The position numbers and the translations under genes are program-made. From contig JBILMS010000022.1 in assembly GCA_044375415.1 (NCBI GenBank), positions 1-47,313 on the forward strand: DNA of 47,313 nt, read 5' to 3'. Of the stretch, positions 31,277 through 39,400 are shown one piece after another. The stretch comes from JAWXBG01 sp044375415 (GTDB lineage: Bacteria; Bacteroidota; Bacteroidia; Flavobacteriales_D; Sanyastnellaceae). The notes under the pieces were generated by a model. It saw only the letters and a program-made list of their open reading frames with translations. It was not told the DNA's origin and did no database searches. Positions within the stretch are counted from its first letter, which is position 1, and each line of letters starts with the position of its first letter.

Positions 31277-31362
31277 GGGGAGATACTCAAGCGGCCAACG
31301 AGGACAGACTGTAAATCTGTTGGTTTACACCTTCACAGGTTCGAATCCTGTTCTCCCCACCA
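31277..31362 (+). tRNA. tRNA-Tyr (anticodon GTA)
   Basis: Acceptor GGGGAGA (31277-31283) pairs with TCTCCCC (31352-31358), discriminator A at 31359, followed by an encoded CCA (31360-31362). Anticodon GTA in CAGACTGTAAATCTG. A long variable arm marks a class II tRNA. It is the only tRNA here with encoded CCA. Confidence 0.96.
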
Positions 31363-31410
31363 AGGATGTTTGGGTTCCTGAATGAAAGTTTAGGAAACTC
31401 GGACGGTTAA

Positions 31411-31483
31411 GCGGGAGTAGCTCAGTTGGTAGAGCATTAGCCTTCCAAGCTAAATGTCGCGAGTTCGAGCCTCGTCTCCCGCT
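31411..31483 (+). tRNA. tRNA-Gly (anticodon TCC)
   Basis: Acceptor GCGGGAG (31411-31417) pairs with CTCCCGC (31476-31482), discriminator T. Anticodon stem TTAGC / GCTAA with loop CTTCCAA, anticodon TCC. CCA is not encoded. Confidence 0.96.
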
Positions 31484-31644
31484 CAGGAAGGATGGAAAGA
31501 TTCCTCCAAAAGCACGGATTCCGTGGACCTGGAAAAAGTGAAAACTTAACCGGGGATAACGGTAGCGGAATTCTGGAAATTGTTTTCGTTCACCACGGGG
31601 CGGAAACAAAAGAAAAGCTGAGGTCGAAGCAATTTGACAACGGC

Positions 31645-31684
31645 GAAGAACTTAGGTTCTTCCTGCTTTAGGGCAGTTTGTTTT
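31645..31684 (+). other. Two small hairpins in the tRNA-Gly/tRNA-Thr spacer
   Basis: The 203-base spacer between these tRNAs (31484-31686) has no gene. Near its end GAAGAAC/GTTCTTC (loop TTAG) is followed by CTGC/GCAG and TTTGTTTT. It could be a processing signal or weak attenuator. Confidence 0.35.
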
Positions 31685-31686
31685 AA

Positions 31687-31758
<72 letters not shown>

Positions 31759-31897
31759 CAGGAACGGAAAGCGAGAAGAGAAAGGCATTAAAGAAGAAAG
31801 AAGACGACAATAGATACGAGAGAGAATAAGAGGAGAGGATGATTAATTGGCACATTCAATAAATCAGAGATAAACAACACACAAAAATCAATCAACT

Positions 31898-33085
31898 ATG
31901 GCTAAGGAAACATTTGACCGTTCCAAACCCCACGTGAACATTGGAACTATTGGTCACGTTGACCATGGTAAGACTACTCTAACTGCTGCAATTACCTCAG
32001 TACTTGCCAAGGATGGTCTTGCTGCAGTAAGGGACTTTGCATCTATCGACAATGCTCCCGAAGAAAGAGAACGCGGTATTACAATTAACACTGCACACGT
32101 AGAATATCAAACTGCTAACCGTCACTACGCTCACGTTGACTGTCCAGGTCACGCTGACTACGTTAAGAACATGGTTACAGGTGCTGCTCAGATGGACGGT
32201 GCGATCCTAGTGGTTGCTGCCACTGACGGTCCAATGCCTCAGACTCGTGAGCACATCCTTCTTGGTCGCCAGGTTGGTGTGCCTAAGATCGTTGTATTCA
32301 TGAACAAAGTAGACATGGTAGACGATGGAGAACTTCTCGACCTAGTTGAAATGGAAATTCGCGAACTTTTGAGTTTCTACGAATACGACGGAGACAACAC
32401 TCCGGTAATTCGTGGTTCTGCACTTGGTGCTTTGAACGGAGATGCTAAATGGGTTGATACTGTGAAAGCATTGATGGAAGCAGTAGATACTTGGATTCCA
32501 ATTCCTCCTCGTGAGACTGAGAAGCCATTCTTGATGTCAGTGGAAGACGTTTTCACTATCACAGGTCGTGGTACAGTTGCTACAGGACGTATCGAGCGTG
32601 GTGTTATCAACACAGCAGACGAAGTAGATATCATCGGATTCAACGATGAGAAATTGAAATCAGTTTGCACAGGGGTTGAGATGTTCCGTAAGATTCTTGA
32701 CCGTGGTGAAGCAGGTGACAACGTAGGACTTCTCCTTCGTGGTATCGAAAAAGCAGATATCCGCAGAGGTATGGTTATTGCGAAGCCGGGGTCTATCACA
32801 CCACACACAGATTTCAAAGCTGAGATCTATGTACTTAAGAAAGAAGAAGGTGGACGTCACACTCCATTCCACAACAAATACCGTCCACAGTTTTACTTCC
32901 GTACGACAGACGTAACCGGAGAGATCAACCTAGAGGCTGGTCGCGAAATGGTTCTTCCAGGTGATAACGTTTCAATCAACGTAAAATTGATTGCTCCAAT
33001 CGCCATGGACAAAGGACTTCGTTTCGCTATCCGCGAGGGTGGTCGTACTGTAGGTGCTGGTCAGGTGACCGAAATTGTCAAGTAA
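31898..33085 (+). CDS. tuf: Elongation factor Tu
   Basis: EF-Tu carries aminoacyl-tRNA to the ribosome as a GTP complex. The 395-residue protein has the P-loop GHVDHGKT at 19-26, RGITINTAHVEY, the G3 motif DCPGHADY, NKVD and the GSALGAL G5 segment, then beta-barrel domains II and III with GRGTVATGRIERG and the C-terminal GGRTVGAGQVTEI. Complete, no frameshift. It is in the conserved context of four upstream tRNAs and tRNA-Trp-secE-nusG downstream. A strong hairpin follows and may tune expression of the genes beyond. Confidence 0.99.
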   Translation: MAKETFDRSKPHVNIGTIGHVDHGKTTLTAAITSVLAKDGLAAVRDFASIDNAPEERERGITINTAHVEYQTANRHYAHVDCPGHADYVKNMVTGAAQMDGAILVVAATDGPMPQTREHILLGRQVGVPKIVVFMNKVDMVDDGELLDLVEMEIRELLSFYEYDGDNTPVIRGSALGALNGDAKWVDTVKALMEAVDTWIPIPPRETEKPFLMSVEDVFTITGRGTVATGRIERGVINTADEVDIIGFNDEKLKSVCTGVEMFRKILDRGEAGDNVGLLLRGIEKADIRRGMVIAKPGSITPHTDFKAEIYVLKKEEGGRHTPFHNKYRPQFYFRTTDVTGEINLEAGREMVLPGDNVSINVKLIAPIAMDKGLRFAIREGGRTVGAGQVTEIVK

Positions 33086-33106
33086 AATATACTTGTACCG
33101 ATACAT

Positions 33107-33145
33107 GTGAAGGTGAGTCTCTTCGGAAGAAGATCTCACCTTCAC
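33107..33145 (+). terminator. Strong hairpin between tuf and tRNA-Trp (attenuator or processing site)
   Basis: A perfect 11-bp stem, GTGAAGGTGAG (33107-33117) with CTCACCTTCAC (33135-33145), encloses an inner TCTTC/GAAGA stem. The following bases are only moderately T-rich, so partial termination or RNase III cleavage fits better than full termination. Confidence 0.55.
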
Positions 33146-33208
33146 TTTCACGTTTAAAGACGGAAAGCTAGAGGGGAAAGAAAAAGGAGCGCACGAACTA
33201 ACAAAAAT

Positions 33209-33279
33209 ACGGGCATAGTTCAATGGTAGAATAGCGGTCTCCAAAACCGTTGATCTAGGTTCGAATCCTGGTGCCCGTG
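33209..33279 (+). tRNA. tRNA-Trp (anticodon CCA)
   Basis: Acceptor ACGGGCA (33209-33215) pairs with TGCCCGT (33272-33278), discriminator G, the Trp identity base. Anticodon stem GCGGT / ACCGT (one mismatch at the outer pair) with loop CTCCAAA, anticodon CCA. CCA end not encoded. Lies 16 bases before secE. Confidence 0.95.
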
Positions 33280-33295
33280 CAAAAAAGAACATCAT

Positions 33296-33520
33296 ATGGC
33301 AGGTTTTATTACGTTTTTAGAGGAATCATACCAGGAGTTGATGCAAAAAGTGACCTGGCCGACTTGGAGAGAACTCCAGGAAAGCACGGTACTCGTGTTT
33401 ATAACTACTCTGATGATTACAGTTGCAGTATTTCTGATGGATTTCATTTTTGGAAAGTCCGGTGGAGAAGGCTCTTTCTGGAAAGGCATGGTAGGATTCA
33501 TATACGACCTACTGGGTTGA
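33296..33520 (+). CDS. secE: Preprotein translocase subunit SecE
   Basis: SecE clamps the SecY channel in the inner membrane. The 74-residue single-span form has the conserved amphipathic segment EELMQKVTWPTWRELQ-like (here YQELMQKVTWPTWREL, residues 12-27) and one membrane helix at about 30-51. This is the common short SecE of most bacteria. It lies between tRNA-Trp and nusG in the standard order. A longer open frame overlaps it in another phase but has no similarity to anything I know. Confidence 0.96.
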   Translation: MAGFITFLEESYQELMQKVTWPTWRELQESTVLVFITTLMITVAVFLMDFIFGKSGGEGSFWKGMVGFIYDLLG

Positions 33521-33552
33521 TAATTCATTTCGAAACACTCAAATAAGCACCC

Positions 33553-34101
33553 ATGAGCGACATCGAAAAAAAATGGTACGTAGTACGTGCCATTAGCGGG
33601 AAAGAGAAGAAAGTGAAGGAATACATCGAAAGCGAAATCAAGGCACGCGGTCTTCAGGACTTCGTTGCCCAGGTGCTCATTCCTACTGAAAAGATTTTTC
33701 AGATGAGGAACGGAAAAAAGATCAGTAAAGAGCGGAACTACCTTCCCGGTTACGTTCTTATTGAAGCATCGTTGGTGGGAGAAATTCCACACATCATCCG
33801 AAACATCACCAATGTGATTGGTTTTTTGGGTGCAGAAAAGAGAGGTGAACCTATTCCACTGCGATTATCAGAGGTGAATAGGATCCTTGGAAAAGTTGAC
33901 GAATTAGCCGAAAGCGGCGAAGAATTGCATGTACCGTTTGTAGTTGGCGAAAACGTCAAAGTAATTGACGGGCCATTTAACACTTTCAGTGGCGTGATCG
34001 AAGAGATCAATGAAGACAAGAAGAAGTTGAAAGTAATGGTCAAGATTTTTGGTCGCAAGACGCCGGTAGAATTGAGCTACATGCAAGTTGAAAAAGAATA
34101 A
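33553..34101 (+). CDS. nusG: Transcription termination/antitermination factor NusG
   Basis: NusG binds the RNA polymerase clamp and links it to the ribosome or Rho. The 182-residue protein starts KKWYVVRAISGKEKKVKEYI (NGN domain) and has LPGYVLIEASL and PHIIRNITNVIGFLG, then the KOW domain with GENVKVIDGPFNTFSGVIEEIN and RKTPVELSYMQVEKE. Length and domain order are normal. Start is the ATG at 33553, 32 bases after secE. Confidence 0.98.
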   Translation: MSDIEKKWYVVRAISGKEKKVKEYIESEIKARGLQDFVAQVLIPTEKIFQMRNGKKISKERNYLPGYVLIEASLVGEIPHIIRNITNVIGFLGAEKRGEPIPLRLSEVNRILGKVDELAESGEELHVPFVVGENVKVIDGPFNTFSGVIEEINEDKKKLKVMVKIFGRKTPVELSYMQVEKE

Positions 34102-34104
34102 AAA

Positions 34105-34168
34105 GCGTGTGACGGACAATGTTTAACATCTTAAATGTTACTCAAAAGCTTCCCTTTGAACGTCACGC
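34105..34168 (+). promoter_or_regulatory. Structured leader before rplK (candidate L1-binding site)
   Basis: GCGTGTGACG (34105-34114) can close on CGTCACGC (34161-34168) with a two-base bulge, enclosing a TAACAT/ATGTTA stem (34124-34129 with 34135-34140). In E. coli ribosomal protein L1 represses rplK-rplA by binding this leader. That it does so here is inference from position and structure. Confidence 0.4.
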
Positions 34169-34191
34169 AAACCAAATAAATAAATAATAAA

Positions 34192-34629
34192 ATGGCGAAA
34201 GAAGTAGCTGGATTTGTCAAGCTGCAAGTTAAAGGCGGAGCCGCCAACCCTGCGCCCCCGATTGGACCTGCATTAGGTTCGAAAGGTGTGAATATCATGG
34301 AGTTCTGTAAGCAGTTTAATGCTAGAACCCAAGATAAACCGGGCAAGGTTCTTCCGGTGCTCATCACGTTTTACACTGATAAGTCATTTGACTTTATCAT
34401 TAAGACGCCGCCCGCTGCTATTCAATTGTTGGAAATTTCAAAGGCCAAAAAAGGTGCTGCGGAACCCAACAGACAGAAAATTGGTAGCGTTACCTGGGAA
34501 CAGGTTAAAACTATTGCAGAAGACAAGATGCCCGATCTTAACTGCTTTACCATCGAAAGTGCTATGAGCATGATCGCAGGTACAGCACGCAGTATGGGTA
34601 TTACAATTACAGGCCAACGCCCTTATTAA
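34192..34629 (+). CDS. rplK: Ribosomal protein uL11
   Basis: uL11 sits at the base of the L7/L12 stalk and binds the GTPase-associated centre of 23S rRNA. The 145-residue protein has GFVKLQVKGGAANPAPPIGP with the proline-rich hinge, GSKGVNIMEFCKQFNART, the FIIKTPPA segment and the C-terminal rRNA-binding domain ending SMGITITGQ. First gene of rplK-rplA-rplJ-rplL. Its leader can fold and may bind L1. Confidence 0.98.
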   Translation: MAKEVAGFVKLQVKGGAANPAPPIGPALGSKGVNIMEFCKQFNARTQDKPGKVLPVLITFYTDKSFDFIIKTPPAAIQLLEISKAKKGAAEPNRQKIGSVTWEQVKTIAEDKMPDLNCFTIESAMSMIAGTARSMGITITGQRPY

Positions 34630-34645
34630 TCTCGAAGGATAAACA

Positions 34646-35341
34646 ATGGGAAGTATCAGCAAAAACCGTAAAACGTCTCTGAGCAAGTACGATAGTGAAA
34701 AATCGTTCAACTTGTCTGAAGCCGTTACCGTGGTGAAAAAAATCACCACCACGAAGTTCGACGCCTCAGTCGACATCGCTGTCCGCCTCGGAGTAGATCC
34801 TAAGAAGTCTAACCAAATGGTGCGCGGCACTGTTTCTCTTCCACATGGTACAGGTAGAACTGTACGTGTATTGGTACTATGCACTCCTGACAAGGAAGCA
34901 GAAGCCAAGGCAGCAGGGGCAGACCACGTAGGACTTAACGACTATATCGAGAAAATTAAGGGTGGATGGACCGACGTTGATGTGATTATTACCACACCCA
35001 GTGTAATGGGCCAGGTAGGAGCTTTGGGAAGAATATTAGGTCCACGCGGCCTGATGCCCAATCCGAAAACCGGCACTGTTACCATGGATGTTGGAAAGGC
35101 GGTTACTGAAAAGAAAGCAGGTAACATCGATTTCAAAGTAGATAAGGCCGGTATCGTGCATGCTTCCATCGGAAGGGTGTCATTTGATGCTACCAAATTG
35201 GCTGAAAATGCAAGTGAACTAATACAGACACTTGTAAAACTAAAGCCATCTGCAGCGAAAGGATCTTACATCCAAAGCATTTCTGTCAGTTCAACTATGA
35301 GCCCCGGTGTGAATGTAGAAACCAAAGGAGTAGCTCACTAA
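34646..35341 (+). CDS. rplA: Ribosomal protein uL1
   Basis: uL1 forms the mobile L1 stalk and, in many bacteria, represses its own operon. The 231-residue protein has KFDASVDIAVRLGVDPKKSN, RGTVSLPHGTGRTVRVLV, GRILGPRGLMPNPKTGTVT and the SIGRVSFDATKLAENASEL block. A GAAGGAT stretch before the ATG is a partial Shine-Dalgarno. Starts 16 bases after rplK. Confidence 0.98.
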   Translation: MGSISKNRKTSLSKYDSEKSFNLSEAVTVVKKITTTKFDASVDIAVRLGVDPKKSNQMVRGTVSLPHGTGRTVRVLVLCTPDKEAEAKAAGADHVGLNDYIEKIKGGWTDVDVIITTPSVMGQVGALGRILGPRGLMPNPKTGTVTMDVGKAVTEKKAGNIDFKVDKAGIVHASIGRVSFDATKLAENASELIQTLVKLKPSAAKGSYIQSISVSSTMSPGVNVETKGVAH

Positions 35342-35360
35342 AACTTACAGCAACTGTAAC

Positions 35361-35366
35361 GGAGGA
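35361..35366 (+). promoter_or_regulatory. rplJ: Strong Shine-Dalgarno sequence before rplJ
   Basis: GGAGGA ends five bases before the ATG at 35372. Such a site is exceptional in this window, where nearly all genes have A-rich leaders. Confidence 0.75.
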
Positions 35367-35371
35367 TTATT

Positions 35372-35893
35372 ATGACCAAAGAACAGAAACAACAGGAAAT
35401 CGTTGAAATCGCAGAAATGATTTCAAACAGTCCGGTATTTTACCTGACGGATACCTCATCCCTGAATGCTGAAGCTACGAGCTCACTGCGCCGCGAATGT
35501 TTCAAGGCCGGCATCAAAATGCGTGTTGTAAAAAACAAGCTTTTGCTCAAAGCCTTACAAGGAATCGAAGGTAAAGACTACAGCCCACTCTACGAAGCTG
35601 TTAAAGGCAACACTGCCGTGATGACAGCTGAAGTAGGTAATGTACCTGCACGTCTTATCAAAGATTTCCGTGCGAAACATGCAAAGCCAACTCTCAAGGC
35701 TGCATTCATAATGGAAGATTGTTATGTAGGAGACGACCAATTACCGGCACTTGTAGCCATTAAGAGCAAAGACGAATTGCTCGGCGATCTTGTGTCATTG
35801 TTGCAATCACCTGCACGCAATGTTATTTCGGCACTTCAGAGTGGCGGAAGCACCATTGCCGGTTTAGTAAAGACGCTCGAAGAGCGCAAATAA
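35372..35893 (+). CDS. rplJ: Ribosomal protein uL10
   Basis: uL10 anchors the bL12 dimers to the ribosome. The 173-residue protein starts MTKEQKQQEIVEIAEMISNS and has YLTDTSSLNAEATSSLRREC, MRVVKNKLLLKAL and a C-terminal bL12-binding helix (DLVSLLQSPARNVISAL). The gap from rplA is only 30 bases, too short for the long L10(L12)4 leader of E. coli, but it holds a perfect GGAGGA. If L10 control exists here it uses another site. Confidence 0.97.
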   Translation: MTKEQKQQEIVEIAEMISNSPVFYLTDTSSLNAEATSSLRRECFKAGIKMRVVKNKLLLKALQGIEGKDYSPLYEAVKGNTAVMTAEVGNVPARLIKDFRAKHAKPTLKAAFIMEDCYVGDDQLPALVAIKSKDELLGDLVSLLQSPARNVISALQSGGSTIAGLVKTLEERK

Positions 35894-35934
35894 AAAAACA
35901 TCACTTAAGTTCAATTTTTTAATACCATAATAAA

Positions 35935-36309
35935 ATGGCTGATTTGAAAGCGATGGCAGAAAACCTAGTAAACCTAACGGTTAAAGAGGTTAACGAACTT
36001 GCCAAAATTCTTAAAGACGACTATGGCATTGAGCCGGCTGCTGCTGCAGTGGCAATTGCTGGTCCAGGCGCTGGTGCTGGTGCTGCCGCAGAAGAGAAAA
36101 CATCTTTTGATGTTATCTTAAAAGCTGGTGGAGCCAACAAGCTCGCAGTAGTTAAACTAGTAAAAGATCTTACAGGTCTTGGCTTGAAAGAAGCTAAGGA
36201 TGTAGTAGACAAGGCTCCGGGCCCACTCAAGGAAGGTGTTACCAAAGACGAAGCAAACGCTTTGAAAACCCAACTTGAAGAAGCAGGAGCAGAAGTTGAG
36301 ATTAAGTAA
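35935..36309 (+). CDS. rplL: Ribosomal protein bL12
   Basis: bL12 forms the flexible stalk that recruits translation GTPases. The 124-residue protein has an N-terminal dimerisation part (LVNLTVKEVNELAKILKDDY), an Ala/Gly-rich hinge at about 37-54 and the C-terminal domain EKTSFDVILKAGGANKLAVVK with GLGLKEAKDVVDKAPGPLKE. Normal length. It is followed by two hairpins before rpoB. Confidence 0.98.
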   Translation: MADLKAMAENLVNLTVKEVNELAKILKDDYGIEPAAAAVAIAGPGAGAGAAAEEKTSFDVILKAGGANKLAVVKLVKDLTGLGLKEAKDVVDKAPGPLKEGVTKDEANALKTQLEEAGAEVEIK

Positions 36310-36333
36310 TTTTCTCACTATAGCATACAGATA

Positions 36334-36406
36334 AGGCCTCCCCGAAAGCAATTTCGGGGCAGGCCTAAATCTGTTTATAGACAATTGGGCTGTAAACAGA
36401 TTTTTT
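36334..36406 (+). terminator. Tandem hairpins between rplL and rpoB (candidate attenuator)
   Basis: First hairpin: AGGCCT + CCCCGAAA (36334-36347) with TTTCGGGG and AGGCCT (36352-36366), 14 bp with one bulge. Second: AAATCTGTTTA (36367-36377) with TAAACAGATTT (36393-36403), then six T residues from 36401. The second is a canonical terminator. Since rpoB-rpoC lack another promoter that I can see, it should let part of the polymerases through, as the rplL-rpoB attenuator does in E. coli. Confidence 0.75.
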
Positions 36407-36445
36407 CAGACCTCCCCCATTCTCACAAATTCAAAATAAAAAGCA

Positions 36446-39400
36446 GTGGCTACGCTTAAACGATTAGATGACCGTCAGAGTTTCTCCTCTACCAAGAGCT
36501 CTTTTGATTATCCCGATTTTCTGGAAATTCAGTTGGCTTCCTTTAGGGAATTTTTCCAACTAGAAACCAATCCGGAAAACAGGGCAAACGAAGGACTTTT
36601 TAAGGTATTTGCCGAGAACTTCCCCATCACGGACACCAGAAACCAGTTTGTACTGGAATTCTTGGATTATTTTATTGATCCCCCCAGATACACTATCGCA
36701 GAGTGTATCGAACGCGGACTAACATACAGCGTGCCTCTTAAGGCAAAGTTGAAGCTGTACTGTACAGACCCTGAACACGAAGATTTTGAAACCATCGTAC
36801 AAGACGTGTACCTTGGTACTATCCCATACATGACCCCACGAGGTTCTTTTGTGATCAATGGTGCAGAGCGCGTTATCGTGTCTCAGCTTCACAGATCTCC
36901 GGGTGTGTTTTTCGGCCAAAGCCGTCACGCAAACGGAACGAAACTCTATTCGGCCAGAATTATTCCTTTCAAAGGATCATGGATCGAATTTGCTACCGAC
37001 ATCAACAATGTGATGTACGCATACATCGATCGTAAAAAGAAGCTTCCGGTAACTACCCTGCTTCGTGCGATTGGTTATGAAAGCGATCGTCAAATTCTAG
37101 AAATATTCAATCTCGCTGAAGAAGTGAAAGTGAGTAAAGCCGGTATCCAACGCGTTCTTGGACGTAAGTTGGCTGCACGTGTTTTGCGTACTTGGGTTGA
37201 AGATTTCGTAGACGAAGATACCGGTGAAGTGGTATCCATCGAGCGTAACGAAGTAGTGATGGATCGCGAGACTATTCTCGAAGATCACCACATCGATATG
37301 ATCGTGGAAAGCGGCGCTAAAAGCATCATCCTCCACAAAGAGGAAACAAATGCTGCCGATTTCGCCATCATCCATAACACACTTCAAAAAGATACCTCAA
37401 ACTCCGAAAAAGAAGCGGTGGAATATATCTACCGTCAGTTGAGAAACGCAGAGCCACCGGATTTGGAAACAGCCCGTGGTGTTATCGACAAACTCTTCTT
37501 CTCGGAGCAGCGTTATGACCTTGGTGAAGTTGGACGTTTCCGTATCAACCGTAAACTCGGTTTGAACGTTCCCGATTCACAGAGAACACTTACCAAAGAG
37601 GACATCATTTCCATTATTAAATACCTCATCGAATTGGTTAACTCCAAAGCTGATGTGGATGATATCGACCACTTGTCGAACCGTCGTGTTCGTACAGTAG
37701 GAGAACAATTGTACAATCAGTTCGCAGTTGGTTTGGCTCGTATGGCCCGCACCATCCGCGAAAGAATGAACGTAAGGGACAATGAGGTATTTACACCTAT
37801 CGACCTTATTAATGCCAAGACCTTGTCTTCGGTTATTAACTCATTTTTTGGTACCAACCAGCTTTCGCAGTTCATGGACCAGACGAACCCACTCAGTGAG
37901 GTTACTCACAAGAGAAGGATGTCGGCACTCGGACCGGGTGGTCTCTCCCGTGAGCGCGCAGGTTTCGAGGTACGTGACGTACACTATACTCACTATGGTC
38001 GTCTTTGTACTATCGAAACACCGGAAGGTCCGAATATCGGTCTGATTTCTTCGCTTTGTGTTTATGCGAAAATCAACCGTCTCGGATTTATCGAAACCCC
38101 CTATCGCCGAGTAGAAAACGGTAAAGCCGTTCTCGACAACAGCGCTGTAAATTACCGCACGGCAGAAGACGAAAATTCGTTGATCATCGCTCAGGCAAAC
38201 GCCAGCATCGATGACAGCGGTAGATTCGATACTTCGGTGGTGAAAGCACGTTTGGAAGGTGACTTCCCAGTTGTGCAGCCGAATGAGATTCACCTCATGG
38301 ACGTTTCTCCGAACCAGATTGCATCGATTGCCGCATCGTTGATTCCTTTCTTGGAGCACGATGACGCCAACCGAGCTCTGATGGGATCGAACATGATGCG
38401 TCAGGCCGTTCCTTTGATGGTGCCTGAAGCTCCGGTTGTAGGTACAGGTTTGGAAGCACTCGTTGCTCGCGACTCACGTGTATTGCTCTCTGCAGAAAAC
38501 GATGGAGTTGTTGAGTACGTAGATGCTACTGAAATTCGTATTCGTTACAAGCGCAGTGAAGCCGACGAACTTGTTAGCTTTGATAGCGCCGTGAAGTCAT
38601 ACGACATCCTGAAATTTGCAAAAACAAACCAAAGCACTGTAATTAACTTACGCCCTCTCGTTGTTAAAGGCGAAAAAGTAAGTGAAGGACAAATAATGGT
38701 AGAAGGATATTCTACCCGCAATGGAGAACTCGCCATCGGTAGAAACTTGAAAGTGGCTTTCATGCCATGGAAAGGTTACAACTACGAGGATGCGATTGTT
38801 ATCTCCGAGCGCGTTGCACGTGAAGACATCTTCACATCTATTCACGTAGATGAATACACTGTAGAAGTTCGCGATACCAAACGCGGTATTGAGGAATTAA
38901 CTGCCGATATTCCAAACGTAAGCGAAGAAGCTACTAAGGATTTAGATGAAAACGGTATCATTCGCATCGGTGCTGAAATCAAAGAAGGAGACATCCTTGT
39001 AGGTAAGATCACTCCAAAAGGTGAAACCGATCCTACTCCGGAAGAAAAACTTCTTCGTGCGATTTTCGGTGACAAAGCCGGTGACGTGAAAGATGCATCT
39101 TTAAAAGTTCCACCATCAGTGACGGGTGTGGTTATAGACAAGAAATTGTTTAGCCGTACCATCAAAGACAAGAAGCCTGTTAAGTCAAACGAAAAGGCCA
39201 TTGTTGAAGCACTAGATAAGGAACACGATAAAGATGTTGCAGAATTGAAAAAAGTTCTGATCGACAAATTGATTGCTATCCTCAAGGATGCTACTTGTCA
39301 AGGTGTCTACAATTTCTTTAAAGAAGAACAAATTAAGAAAGGAACTAAGTTCAGTGCGAAAGCCCTTTCAACTATCGACTTCAGTGTTGTAAATGCTGAT

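Noticed and set aside
33271..33546. 91-codon open frame overlapping secE
   Set aside because: It begins inside tRNA-Trp and overlaps the unmistakable SecE reading frame in another phase.
35342..35371. L10(L12)4 autoregulatory leader
   Set aside because: Only 30 bases lie between rplA and rplJ, too short for the known structure.
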